Shown here piece by piece: positions 10,931 through 22,113 of a DNA stretch of 64,000 nucleotides. Within the stretch, counting starts at the first letter, position 1; each line of letters starts with the position of its first letter. Where the stretch lies: positions 124,001 through 188,000 of the forward strand of contig JAQGDQ010000023.1 of the NCBI GenBank assembly GCA_030141605.1. Direction: 5' to 3'. A model generated the notes under the pieces. The model was not told where the DNA came from. It was given only the letters and a program-made list of their open reading frames with translations, and searched no databases. Origin of the DNA: Tubiluchus corallicola (lineage: Eukaryota; Priapulida; Priapulimorpha; Priapulimorphida; Tubiluchidae). Position numbers and translations under genes: made by a program.

Positions 10931-11945
10931 CAATTCCTTTCAACTTAACATGTTACAATGTAATTTAGAATTGATTGCAGCTGTGCTGTGTTTAAGAAAT
11001 TAAAATCATTATATTCTAAGCATTCGTCGTAGTCTTTAGCCACATTAACCATTATCTGTTGGTTTCCTATCAAAGCCTTTTTCCTCACTGATCTCCTTGC
11101 AAAAATATTATATTCATTTTCTAACTGATAACTACTACAGTTACAACATATATGTCGTAAATTAAAACCCATTGCTGATTTAACAGTAAACAGAACTTTA
11201 CAAATTTAACAACAGTGTTACTACTTTGTTTACAATTAAAACAGTATTTAATAAAACGCTCAACAAAATTTTGACTTTAATGTACAATATTGGCAATATA
11301 AGGTAATATATAAGTGTGCGCTAGATATGGGACGCACCATAACTTACGCACGGCAATATTCCAGGTGATATCGATAAATTGCAAATTACAATTAGCTAGA
11401 CGCCATGCTTGGCTTCCATAGAAACTGTAACAGTAAGTCATGAAAATTTTTGTTTTGATTTGGCTCTTTAAAAAACCAAAGTTACAAATGGTGCTGCTTG
11501 CGCGATAAACAAAATCTGCTCTTTTACGTAAAATGTCAATATCATCAGAGAGATCATAGGACAAAGTATGACCAACATGGACGACCGTATCACACCAGGT
11601 GAGAGGGGTGCCGCAAAGCATTACACATGGATATGGCAAATTTTTTCTTTAAATGGAGTAAATCTAATGTATTTACTTTTAATTTTATTTCACTGTATAT
11701 AAACAAAATTTATGTCTTCACAGATCAGGAGCAGAATTTGCAATGCCTTTGCACTAGGCGCTAAATTGTCAAATCGTCAGCATAGCTGACTGAGCCAGTG
11801 TACACATTGCCAATGTAGCAACCGCAGCCAGTTTCTTGAAGTTTTACCAGCAGATCATCTAAATATACCCCGAAAAGTGTGGGAGAAAGAACAGCCCCTT
11901 GCCGCGCCCCATTTGACACAGTAAAAGTGTTTGACATTTGATAAT
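10930..11945 (-). mobile_element. Non-LTR retrotransposon relic with YADD motif
   Basis: From 11945 the minus strand encodes SNGARQGAVLSPTLFGVYLDDL, then a stretch ending VSYADDLTI (RT catalytic YADD). The C-terminal ORF at 11277-11639 follows with HVGHTLSYDLSDDIDI, RADFVYRASSTICNFGFLKS, FYGSQAWRL and AVRKLWCVPYLAHTYILPY. Decayed sequence with the same family flavour continues to about 10930. A stop follows YADDLTI, so it is inactive. Its sequence differs clearly from the CR1-like relic at 4250-5355, so more than one non-LTR lineage is present. Confidence 0.85.
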
Positions 11946-11950
11946 CACAT

Positions 11951-12094
11951 TTTATGGGATATCATAATATCTTAATAGTTGTAGTTTTAGATGTTTTTAG
12001 TAATTATAATTGTAAAAGTATTTTGTAATTATGTATGTCTTTTTAGGTAATTTATGACCTAGCTGTTCGAGATGAAATAATAACCTAATCTATT
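11951..12094 (+). repeat. Retroelement 3-prime end, copy B (AATCT tail)
   Basis: Second copy of the segment at 895-1053: TTTTAGATGTT.., TAATTTATGACCTAGCTGT and a tail of CCTAATCTATT. It starts within a few bases of the 5-prime edge of the minus-strand RT relic, so the two elements are nested or abutting. Confidence 0.6.
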
Positions 12095-12399
12095 CTAAGA
12101 TTTAAACAGGTTCTTGGTAGTATAGAATTTCATTAATACTTTAAATAATACTAAAACCACTCGATGGTAAAGTTACGGCATTTACTGCACAGTGCACAGG
12201 TCATACACAGGTCATACGCAGTCATACAGTAACAACTCACTGTAGTAACAACAGTCAAATTGAAAGACATAAGACCTTTCAGCAGAGCTCTTCAGTAACT
12301 ACTTCTGCAATTATATCAAAATGTTAGGTAAAAGCACAAACTAAAATTGTTGCTGAAAGCAACCATGTTTGTTACTGGACAAAACTGGTACTAGATTCA

Positions 12400-12895
12400 G
12401 TAGTTAAAACAGACAAGTTAGTAACATGTTCTTTTTGTCTACATAAAAATGATTTTTGCCTCCAAAATCTTTGCATGAAAATTTGATCTGCACTTGGATA
12501 TAATTTTGAAATTTGAATCGTTGTAGTTATCTGCACATGACTGATTGTTGTGTAGATGCTAGGCTATGGCAGATGTGGCTTCGTCTTAGTTTGTAACTGA
12601 AATACTTTTTCTCTGTCTATGGGCTTTTATCTCATCTTTCAAATTCATAGGTAAAACAGTCTTAGAGGAATAAATAACTCTCAGCATACTGCAGGGGTAA
12701 GTATCATTTACGGTTTTCTTTAAGGAAGCTTCAAAGTGTCTGTTGTCGTCTCCCAGCCACGGTGGTCTAAGGTATACTGGACAGTGGTCTGGCCCGAATG
12801 TTTTGGATTTGTCCTGAACGTTTTTGAAACAGCTCTGCTGAAAAGTCTCATTGTCTTTAAATTTAGTTACTGTATGACTGCATTTACACATGCGC
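12400..12895 (-). mobile_element. Penelope-like element relic with GIY-YIG C-terminal half
   Basis: The minus-strand frame at 12586-12891 reads CPVYLRPPWLGDDNRHFEAS, VNDTYPCSMLRVIYSSKTVL and LKDEIKAH. This matches the linker between the RT and GIY-YIG endonuclease of Penelope-like elements (the YLRLPW / LRVVF / KD pattern). Past a stop, the next 150 bases give SCADNYNDSNFKIISKC and FHAKILEA, the C-terminal half of the same GIY-YIG domain. The Cys-rich and GIY..YIG part between them is missing, so the copy carries an internal deletion and is dead. Confidence 0.75.
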
Positions 12896-13198
12896 TGTAC
12901 ATTAAATGCTGAAACTTTACCATCATGGCCTTAGTATTATTTAAAATATTATTAATATAAGATTGCACTAAACATTGGGCTTTTGTAACTTAACTAAACA
13001 AGAAAATTATCGAAAGTAACTTAGTTGATCGCTAAAGCGTAATTATGTTAAATGATCATCCTTTACAATAAAGTCATGAAAATTTCAATTCAAATTTCAG
13101 ACAGGTTTCAACTTCCAAATTATGAATCTCAAGACTCAACTTTCATCTACCCTCACCCCTGAATCCATAAAATCATTAAGAATGTAAATTTTAAAAAA

Positions 13199-13349
13199 AT
13201 TATGTAATGTAATGCGTGTTATGTTAGTTGTTTAATGTCAAATGTATGAATAGTGTGAATGTAATGAGTGAAATTTATATAATGTAAAGCGTGTTTCTGT
13301 TAACTGTGTCATGTCAAATGTATATATAGTGTCAGTGTCATGTAAAATT
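13199..13349. repeat. Diverged tandem duplication, 2 x ~75 bp
   Basis: Period 75: GCGTGTT, ATGTCAAATGTAT and ATAGTGT words recur at the same spacing in 13201-13275 and 13276-13349. Confidence 0.7.
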
Positions 13350-13825
13350 TAATGTACTTTTATAATATTGGTTTGTAAAAATATTTTAATATAGTGTTTG
13401 TAAATATGTTCATTTATTGCATATCATTGGACCTTAGTTTTGCACTTAGTTTTTTTGGTATGCACTTGGACGCATTTTTCTTGAACAGTGTTGTTATTTT
13501 AATTTTCTTGAGTTGTACAAGCACTTTTTCTGCTGATATATGAACTGTTTCTTTACTATTTCTTTCTGAGCGCTTTGTTTAGTCTACTACTTCACTGTTC
13601 ACTGAGGACTGCATGGGTATAAATTAAGTCACTTTTTAATCTATTTCTATTATTGTTTTTAACCATATATTCAAAACCTCTATTTTAAAAAAATGTGAAA
13701 GAACATTTTAATTAGATATTATTAGTGTCATGGCCTGCTCATTGTATGTCCGTGTTTTATGTATTTTATCTTGTATTTTCTGTGAAAGATAATGCGAATG
13801 AAATAAATAAAAAATAAAAATGAAA
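13350..13825 (+). other. AT-rich DNA ending in an A-rich tail
   Basis: No coding frame. The stretch ends in GAATGAAATAAATAAAAAATAAAAA, broken here as AATAAATAAAAAATAAAAA, which could be the poly(A) end of a retroposed element. Only the A-rich end is seen directly. Confidence 0.3.
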
Positions 13826-14336
13826 ACTATAGATACATTTTGTCACTATTTGTTGTACATGACATTTAACTTTTTCAGTCTCATCGTGCTAGTCCGGCCA
13901 CTTCCCTGCCGTTTCCAAGAATTTGAAAAAGTATTTTCTGAAAAAACAGTGCAGCTGGCCGTCATTCGAAGGTTTCTGTGTTGACTGTCTCCAGATTTTC
14001 CAATTCTTGCAGGGTCTTGGCACAACAGTGGAGACAAGTGTATGAGTAGGATAAGTAATCTTGTAAGTAATTAGTACTAAGAAGCCACTCAGAGTATTTT
14101 CAAACGTAATCATCATCCACAATCGTCTTGCGTCCAACAAATTCCTTATATAAAGATTAATTCCTAATTGAAGGAAGGGCAGGCAAATTATATTATGGCT
14201 ACTCATCACGAACCCATGTTTGTTTTGGAAAGGCTATATAAAAACAGCTGCTATACAACAATTTTGGCTATACAACACGCCCAGTTTTAAAACCATTGTC
14301 TACCACAGTTTTTACTTTTACTTCTAAAATAAGATA

Positions 14337-15010
14337 TTTGATGTACCGCAAAATTATAGCGATGATTCGTGAAAGAACGCAAGTATCTCAGTAGTTTGCT
14401 TGCAACAGAAGACGACATTATCAAGACAGAAGATAGTGTCACTATCAGCATATACAAATACAAAAAACTCACTAAAGGTTTTGAGGATAGGAATATTTCT
14501 TTGGAAACAAAAATTAGAATATTCTTAGTCTTAGTTGAAACTATACTTTTGTACAACTCTAAGCTCTGGACTTTAAAAGCAAATCATAAAGCTCAAATTG
14601 ATGGGTTCAAAGGAGAAATTACAGAAACATTTTGAGTAAAAGATGGTCAAAGAAAATCTCAAATAAAAATCCGTGTGAAAAAATAAAAGAACCTTGGACA
14701 AGAAAATTAAAAAAGGCGCCGTTTAAGATAGATTTGGTATATGCTTAGACTACCTGATGATAATCCAGGGAAGATAGCTCTTCAACAAGCCATAGAAAAA
14801 GCAAGAAAACCTACAGAAAGATTTAAATACTTCAGCCATGATCTGTAGAAACAATGGACACTGCGGCGAGTAGGGAGTCCTGGCTTAAAGAGCTGAACAG
14901 AATCATATCCCTGGACGTGAATAGAATCAGAGTCCCATCGTTGGATGAGAGATGTGATGAAAATTGTAGTGAGACGTGCAGCCAAGCATAATTTTACAGT
15001 TAAGTTTACG
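14337..15010 (+). mobile_element. RTE-like non-LTR retrotransposon relic, C-terminal part
   Basis: The frame at 14369-14635 reads KERKYLSSLLATEDDIIK, then ISLETKIRIFLVLVETILLY and NSKLWTL, ending near IDGFKGE. Shifted frames then give RLPDDNPGKIALQQAIEKAR and finally a degraded WMRDVMKIVVRRAA. This order (LGSLL..D, K.R.F..LV...LLYNSE.WTL, RLPDD.P..IAL) is the C-terminal region of RTE-type reverse transcriptases. Stops and frameshifts show it is inactive. The minus-strand frames opposite it are shadows. Confidence 0.75.
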
Positions 15011-15599
15011 TACGCAAGATAAGACAGCACTTTTAACTGTAAACTGGTGGAAACGTTTAACAGAACTTATTACATTTTGTGATATAAAATATGAAATTCA
15101 TTCATCTACACACCGCTATGACCAGAATCTCTGTTACTAGAATATTGTAATAAATGATGCTGAATTACTGATCAGCTGCAAAAAAGAGTTTGTTTAATTT
15201 CTTGAACTTTTCTATGTTTGATATTAAACGGTCTTATGGCACCAATAATTTTTTAATATGTAATTTGGTTACCTATTGCGTTAAGAAGCACAAATCATGC
15301 CTGTCCGAATGTCTGACGGCTTGTTTTGGGCACATAATTTAATGTTTAAAGTGCTGGTGAAGCGCTGGTAGGCCTAATTAATTTTTGCCGGAACACTTCT
15401 AGTATCAATAATGTTTGTATAACAACTTGAATACCAAATGGTTAATTTAGGCCTACTACTCGCAGTGAGTAGTTCTATACGGTTTTGGAAAAAGATTGAA
15501 TGTTTTTGATTTAGTGAATTTTTTATGATGTTATCTTCAAAAAACAACAGAATACAGGTAAAAGACATAAAAATTTAATTTTGTGGTCACGCTTTGTAC

Positions 15600-16145
15600 T
15601 TATATCTATCACAAACCTAACGTATACAGGGTGGTACCTAACATTTTGCTGCAGGCGGGAGGGTACAGAAATAACGAGTAACAGTACAGAATAATGTATT
15701 ATGTCAAAGTATTGCTCAAAAAATAGAGGAGCTATCATTCACCAAATGTAGTGTGGAAGTCTCTTACATCTCCCAGCCTGAAATCTTGAGGGGTAACTCG
15801 AGCAGTGACTTGAAGAACTCAAGGTACTCCAACGCCTCTTTCAGGTATCTCACAAACTTATCTGTTGACATGTTTGTTTATCATCTTAGCGTCCCGTGTA
15901 TCTTTTCGGATACCGCCAGTGTGTTTGGCGGGGTTAAGGTCAGGTAAATTTTCAAACTATTCAGTTCAATCGAAAAAAATAATTTCCGGTTTTAGGTCAC
16001 CGCTCTGGTCATGCACCTCCAGACTGCAGGCTGTACGAGAAAGATGAGGTTTCTACACTAAAGTTTGGGGCATGATTCTCCAAGATTTGAGCAATACTTT
16101 GGTGTAATACACTGTTCTGTGCTGCTACTCGTTGTTCTTATGCCT
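15600..16145 (-). mobile_element. Probable Tc1/mariner-like transposase relic with inverted arms
   Basis: The minus strand at 15800-16000 contains NLPDLNPAKHTGGIRKDT, resembling the SPDLNP(I/A)E block around the third catalytic acid of Tc1/mariner transposases. A degraded QSGGA precedes it (family pattern QDGAP). Near 15640 the frame reads VPSRLQQNV, like the SLP.RL..V terminus. Arms at 15666-15720 and 16085-16140 are inverted copies of each other (CAAAGTATTGCTCAAA shared exactly). The arms themselves seem to carry transposase-derived sequence, so this is a rearranged relic and not a simple TIR element. Family call is tentative. Confidence 0.45.
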
Positions 16146-16224
16146 CCATGACAAGAGATTACCATTCTATAATCCAACAAGCGCACGAAATGCTGAATGC
16201 TAAAAGTCTGAAAAATGTTTGCAC

Positions 16225-16300
16225 CTACACTCGTATTCGAAGCCAGACCTTCTACTTTCCTTTCCTACTAACCACTAGACCACAGAGGCACGCTGACCAG
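16225..16300 (-). repeat. tRNA-derived SINE head
   Basis: On the minus strand an A-box-like TGGTCTAGTGG (reverse complement at 16272-16282) precedes a B-box-like GGCTTCGAATAC (16233-16244). Distances fit a tRNA promoter, but the sequence does not fold as a clean functional tRNA, so I call a SINE or tRNA pseudogene. Confidence 0.5.
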
Positions 16301-16666
16301 AGTATTTGATCGAGCCATCCGAACAGGTAAGTTCATGAGTTTTAGATTTCTATCATAATAAGATCCTATTATGGGGACTAGCAGTAATTATTTTGAGAGT
16401 CCATATGCGTGTTTATAAAGCTAGTGCTTAGTGTTTTTCCACCTGCTACCTGCGCGGCATCATTTTACTTTTGTCAGCTGCACAATGTCAATAGCAAACA
16501 CCTACCTGCTTTGCAAGGTGAATCAGGAACTCACAGGGAGGGTCTAATATTGGTTGATTTGCGCATAGCAATTTGGGTCCCAACTTTTACCAAGAACTTT
16601 AAATTTTATAAAAACGACTTGACCAAGCTTATTTAAGGTGATTTTACGAAACAATAGATTTTAGCT

Positions 16667-16927
16667 GTGCATCGTTTCAAGATATTAATGATTAGATTTT
16701 TATTAGGCGTCGAATGCAAAGCATTGGTTACTCGCACGCATGCGTCACGCAAGCACGCACGTACGCTTTGCTCGCATATAAAATGTACAGACCTAGTAAA
16801 ATGCTATATTTCCGGTGATGCCCTTCCATCGGCTCTTTTAAGTTGTTCATTAGATGAACAAGAACGAGAACGACGGCAACATCATGGCGAAACAGACCTC
16901 TTCATAGATTACTTCGCAAGCGAGTAA
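16667..16927 (+). pseudogene. Repeat-family coding fragment ending HHGETDLF..YFAS, copy 1
   Basis: An open frame ends QHHGETDLFIDYFASE then TAA. A second copy on the minus strand at 37787-37850 ends QHHGETDLFTCYFASK then TAA. The stop and the C-terminal codons are conserved between copies 21 kb apart in opposite orientation, which points to a protein encoded by a repeated element. The N-terminal part of this frame passes through GCAC-rich sequence and is probably not coding. I do not recognise the family. Confidence 0.4.
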
Positions 16928-16984
16928 CCGAAAAAGCAGCATTCTAAAACTTAAGCATTATATCGGTGGCTTAATATAATCTCC

Positions 16985-17530
16985 CTGTTTTTGACAGAAT
17001 CGCCAAGAATCCAGAACAGTTGATACACCAATGTCCTCGAGTCGACGTAAACAGGCGAAATCTATTATTAACGAACTGGGAAATGACAACTTAAATCTTG
17101 TGTATGGCGTCAAAAATGTAAATTTGGTACCAGCACTAACTCACTTTGTAAAGGATCCTTTTATTTTAAGACCTTGTTGATAAATTTGAGCAAAATAGGG
17201 ATTACATTTGTGTCGTTTTTGAGACTGATTGTGACTTATTGTGGTCTTGAATATTAAATTAGGATTTTATAATTTTGCATATTAATTTAACTGCATTTTT
17301 GTGTTACTAGACAGGAAACTTTCTTTATTAATGACATTCGATTGTAGCACTTATTTTAATACCTCTTATTTAGTATCACTGTAAACAAAGTTACACGCAC
17401 TGTTAGAAAAGATAATTACAGGAGGCGTAACATGTAGTATTGTAGAATTCACTCTATCTATGTAAAAGTGTACAGTATTTGCACAGTAATTTTTGTCTGC
17501 AAAAAGAGGTTAATAAAGACTCATCATCAT
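16985..17530 (+). mobile_element. Non-LTR retrotransposon 3-prime end (ORF C-terminus, UTR, CAT tail)
   Basis: PEQLIHQCPRVDVNR in one frame and SIINELGNDNLNLV..VPALTHFVKDPF in the next resemble the C-terminal Cys-region (T.EHLI..CP) of non-LTR ORF2 proteins, separated by one frameshift. About 340 bp of AT-rich sequence follow, ending GGTTAATAAAGACTCATCATCAT, a typical UTR with a (CAT)n tail. Confidence 0.5.
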
Positions 17531-17959
17531 CCTTGCTTTTTCCGATCTAGCTTCAGATGTCATGAATTAAGTTTACCACAGGAGCTTACACTGATACCGA
17601 CACACGAAAACCAGCCTCAAGCTCCTAATTAGAGACTGCAGCGTCTAATTAATCTTCCCCTCCCCGAATAAAAACTTTTAAAGTAATCTGTGTTTGTTGT
17701 AGTATCCTAATCCATATTTTGAGAATCCTCTTCCCTACAGCGAATATTTCGTATAGCTGAAGCACTCGGGTGCAAGCCAGCGCAGTGAGCTCAGACATAA
17801 AAGTTTAATTGTACTCCTGACAGTTCCTGTTCCATTGACTTCTCACGGTCATTTTGAAAATAGAATGATAATGTTTCTCTGGGCATTCCTGCAAATTAGG
17901 TACTTAGATTATTGCTGTTTCAGCTGCCGAAACATTCGAATATAAAAAATGAACGTCCA

Positions 17960-18062
17960 AATGATTGCTCAGTTAGTCACGCAAACGGTTAGCTCTTTGT
18001 ATTTGATCGATGCATGTAGCTAGGATTGCTAAGAAAGATTTTCCACGTTCGAATGCCGATCC
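17960..18062 (+). repeat. tRNA-derived SINE head
   Basis: A-box TGCTCAGTTAGT (17966-17977) and B-box CGTTCGAATGCC (18046-18057) in tRNA order. The spacing is longer than in an ordinary tRNA and no clean cloverleaf forms. Confidence 0.45.
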
Positions 18063-18984
18063 TCTAGCTACTTTTCAGTTCCACTATTATGTAAAACATA
18101 AATTAATTTTTTCAGTTACCGAGTTCACATGCAAGAAGCACACAAAGATTTCCATGCTGAGGTGGGGGTCAAACAACTAGAGTTCTGGATGGCTGCGTTA
18201 CTACTGAACAATTCACAGCTTTACAGTCAGTCGCTGTAGAGGATCAAAATTATTAAAAGAGCAAGATTCAGCAAGTGACCCCTTCGTCCCACCCTTGTGG
18301 ACGTTCATAACTACTTGGCGAGAATCAGCATTCACTGTGACTTCAACACAACTTATATTGTCATTTATTGAAGGTTTGCCATTTTAATCAATTCTTATTT
18401 CAAGCACAAAATAAGTGATTTCACTCAAAAATAAGTAATTTCACTCACGTTATTATTTCCGCTAATCGGTATGTGCAAATGAAGTAAACATCTCACATGT
18501 CAAGCTTGTAAGTTTTGCTGATATAATAACAATTGGATTCTTACAATAACGACCTCTGTTGTTGAATGTAATAAGAACTAATTAATCGTAACATTAACAC
18601 ATGTCCAGCTACCAATCCTGGAATATGAATAATAGTATCACACCTACAGATAACGAAGAAACGTGCGTCTATGTAAATGACACGTTTCCAAATAACACGT
18701 CGATGAAGAATTTAGAAATTACAATCAATCGCATGATTGTAATGAGAATGGTATGAGAACGACGTTATTAAATCACATAATGTCACTAAGCTTTATTGTT
18801 CTCTAGGGCACGTACAACAGAGATAAAGGGTAATAGGTAAAATTGACGCTGGTAGTAAAAATTTGTAGCATATTTCAGGATACTTGACATCAAAACTAAT
18901 TATGACAACGACACGATTGTGAACATTTTTAAAATGATCCCAGTCACGTGCTATAGGAAACAAAGTGTTCTTAAAAAAATATAT

Positions 18985-19092
18985 TAATAATCATGCAAAT
19001 TCTGTGTTGAAGGACCCATCTATAAACTCTTCCTAACAAATTATACTGATAATCATGCGAATTCTATGTTGACGGACCCATCTTTATTAAAT
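18985..19092. repeat. Tandem duplication, 2 x 62 bp
   Basis: AATCATGC(A/G)AATTCT(G/A)TGTTGA(A/C)GGACCCATCT occurs at 18989 and again at 19051, here given as one pattern of short blocks with few mismatches. Confidence 0.8.
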
Positions 19093-19379
19093 TAAATTAA
19101 AAAGTGTAAAGCCAAAAAGATAAAAACATCTTGTGATTTCCAATTGGAAGTAATTTTAATGTAACAGAAGATTTGAAATTATAATACTGAGACAGTACCC
19201 TGTGCTTGCGTACCAAAAAAATAAAAATTTCTATTTTTGTTTTTTAATTTAACCATATTTCAACCATCAATTTTGCTCAAAGATTTTTTAAATTCCTTCT
19301 GCGTTATTAAGCCTATATTTCTTAATAATGATATTTCTTGATAAATTTGATTCAACGGAAGTGGTGCTGACAAGCCACT

Positions 19380-19512
19380 GGCATAGTACTATCTAGTGTT
19401 TGCTGGACTAGCTGCTGTATTTATCTGTCTCGAGGGCAGATTTCTTTATTGCTAGGTTTCTGCTGCCCAGTGTCTGTAATAGACATTTGATGATGATGAT
19501 GATTGATAAAAA
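19380..19512 (+). repeat. Probable non-LTR 3-prime end with (ATG)n tail
   Basis: The segment ends CTGTAATAGACATTTGATGATGATGATGATTG, split here as AATAGACATTTGATGATGAT. A U-rich stretch closing in a short ATG repeat is a common CR1/L2-group 3-prime end. No coding part is attached. Confidence 0.4.
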
Positions 19513-19599
19513 TGAACATTTCATGTCGAAAAATTGAATATAAAAAAACCGATCAGTTGCTCACTGCAACAAGCCTTGTTAAATAGTTTATTTCTTTCG

Positions 19600-19690
19600 A
19601 TGGTATAAACTGACAGTTAAGTAAACCTGGAAAACAGGTTGTACCTTCAAACCAGAAGATTTCTGGTTCGAATCCAGGCTGCCGCACAAC
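19600..19690 (+). repeat. tRNA-derived SINE fragment
   Basis: Contains CAAACCAGAAGATTTCTGG followed by the B-box GGTTCGAATCC (19665-19675) and GGCTGCCGCAC. This anticodon-arm/T-arm half of a tRNA is clear; the A-box half is degraded. Confidence 0.5.
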
Positions 19691-20440
19691 TTTTCACATT
19701 TCCTGCCTTTAAAATTTGGTATCAAAATTTAATTAATTGTGAATTTGCGCTATCATTAATAATAGTCTTGACATTAACAACGTAATATCTAGTTCATTTA
19801 TTTATTTTATATGTTTTTTATATAAGCAACGAATATAGGATTAAATGACGCAAGTTTAATTTTTGATGACAAAAATAGTAACAATGAATAACAAATCCCA
19901 CAAGTAATAATCTAACAAATAACAATTGAACAAGGAAACTAGACAAATCGCACATAAAATAAGGCACATCGTTTCAAACTGCTACTGAAATTCTTCTTCA
20001 AGTGAACAAAAAAGGACAGAAGGAAGAATCCCAAAAAATTTACAAACTACGGAACCTATAGTTATTCTAGGAATTCCTTGTAATTTTTTCTCTTCTTTGT
20101 CATTTTTTGCCCCTCATAAAGAACTAATAAGGTCGTTCTTTCTTTTTCCTCGTTTTTAAACTTTGGGATTTCTTACTCAAATAAATTTCAAATAAAAACT
20201 ATACCAGGCGCAGTTTTATAAATGCTTTCTTCAGCTTTTATAGGGCTATGCGTCAACAGTCACGCAAGGTGTGAAGTTTTTACTGCGCTTTCTTCTGTAG
20301 TCGATAGAGCAACCTTACAAAAACAACATCGCTGTCAAACGGGTATAAACTTTAATTATAATCAGACGTAATGCGTTTATAATTAGACGTCAATTATAAT
20401 CAGACTCCAGACAGTGTGAGTATTATAGACATAGTCATTA

Positions 20441-20466
20441 ATTTACATAGATAGATAGATAGATAA
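20441..20466. repeat. (GATA)n microsatellite
   Basis: Six GATA-type units. Confidence 0.9.
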
Positions 20467-20690
20467 GTTCTTTAACGCCATACAATTGACAAGCAATTGA
20501 ATACAAAACGTACACTGCGACAAGCAATGTGGTAGCATGCAAGTCTGTCATTTTGTGATGACTAGACTGTTAATTGGCAATAGCGTCATTCTAAAAAACA
20601 ACTAAAACATGTTACAATTAAACGAAATATGGCTACTAAAATACAATTATTACAACCCACAATCTCACAATAGATTGGAAAATTATAACG

Positions 20691-20711
20691 CACGCACGCA
20701 CGCACGCACAC

Positions 20712-20756
<45 letters not shown>
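20691..20756. repeat. (ACGC)n-(CA)n microsatellite
   Basis: ACGC units followed by about 20 CA units. The Cys/Val-rich frame over it is an artefact. Confidence 0.95.
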
Positions 20757-20758
<2 letters not shown>

Positions 20759-21732
20759 AGTATATAGTATATAGTATTTACAGTATATAAACACACATAA
20801 TATATAGTAGACGTACGAAATTATACACATTATAGACATACTATACACAGTTTTTTACATATATACATACATACATATATATACACATGGACATATAGAC
20901 GTAAGAAGTTTATTGCGTAACTTCATTGAATAAATAAATCAATAAAAGCAAGTATAAAATTAATGATCAAATCTTATGGTCTTTGGGAAAACATATTCAT
21001 TATTTGAAGAGTCGTGTTTATACTGAGGAATATTATAGCAGTACAGATATTATAAACCAGATGTAGAGTACCTGAGTATGTTAATATTTTACTGTAATTT
21101 CACGAGAATGCTAAGCCCAAAGAAAACTCATAAGACGTTTGTATTAGTATTGAGCGAGTAGTATAAACAATAATGGCAGCGGATATTGTAGTGGGTTCTA
21201 TTTTAGTTTTGCACAATGATATTGTTGTTGTGCGTTCAATAATGGATGGAATAAAGATGATACAATTTAATCTCATCGATTCTGTCGTTCACATCAGACG
21301 TTGTTACTAAATCTTTCTTAGGTCTAATAATCTTCGTCAAACCACCACTGAATTACAACGTGCTACATATATAATGAAGTCTTAAGTCTTAAGAGCAGGT
21401 GAAGTTCCTTTTTCTTTTACTCCTGTGTATATAATTTTAGTTAGAATTTGCAATGACTCCAGTGTACCTCTGTAATGTATAGGACAAGTACCATACGTAT
21501 TGTTTGTTTGTAGTTTTTCTCGTCTCTGCATACATCTTGCTCGTCGGCTTGTAAATGTCCCTAAAGACGCCTTAACGTGTTTCGAGCAGCGTGTTGTAAA
21601 ACAGTTTGCTGCTCGTAAAAATTTGTGTTAAGTCATTTTCTAGAAATACGCCTTCGCATGCTTGTGCAAAGAGAGTATTTGTTCATTTTGTTGGTATAGA
21701 TTTTTGGCGTCTGTACATGTAAATACAAGTAT

Positions 21733-22113
21733 ATTAAATGATACGATGTATATTACAAACCTGTAATCTGTAAAGATGATACAATGTATATAGTGAATCT
21801 GTAATGTGAAAAGATGATACAATGTATAATGAATCTGCAATGTATGAAGATGATGCAATGCATAATGAACCTGTGATATGTAAAGATGGTACAATGTATA
21901 TAATGAACACATACTGTATAAAGATGATACAATGTATATAACGAAGCTGTAATGTGTAAAGATGACACAATGTATATAAGGAATCTGTCATATCTAAAGA
22001 TGATACAATGTATATAATGAATGTGTAATCTGCAAAGATGATGCAATGTATATAATGAACCTATAAAATCTAAAGATAATACAATGTATATAATATACCT
22101 GTAATGTGTAAAG
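21733..22113. repeat. Minisatellite, ~10 x 38 bp
   Basis: Degenerate copies of AGATGATACAATGTATATAA plus TGAATCTGTAATGTGTAA in tandem. Because 38 is not a multiple of three, each frame differs from unit to unit, and the three minus-strand frames (LYTLYHLY-like) are repeat artefacts. Confidence 0.9.

Noticed and set aside
16409-16636. 75-codon plus-strand frame
   Set aside because: No similarity, splice signals or composition to separate it from chance in this DNA.
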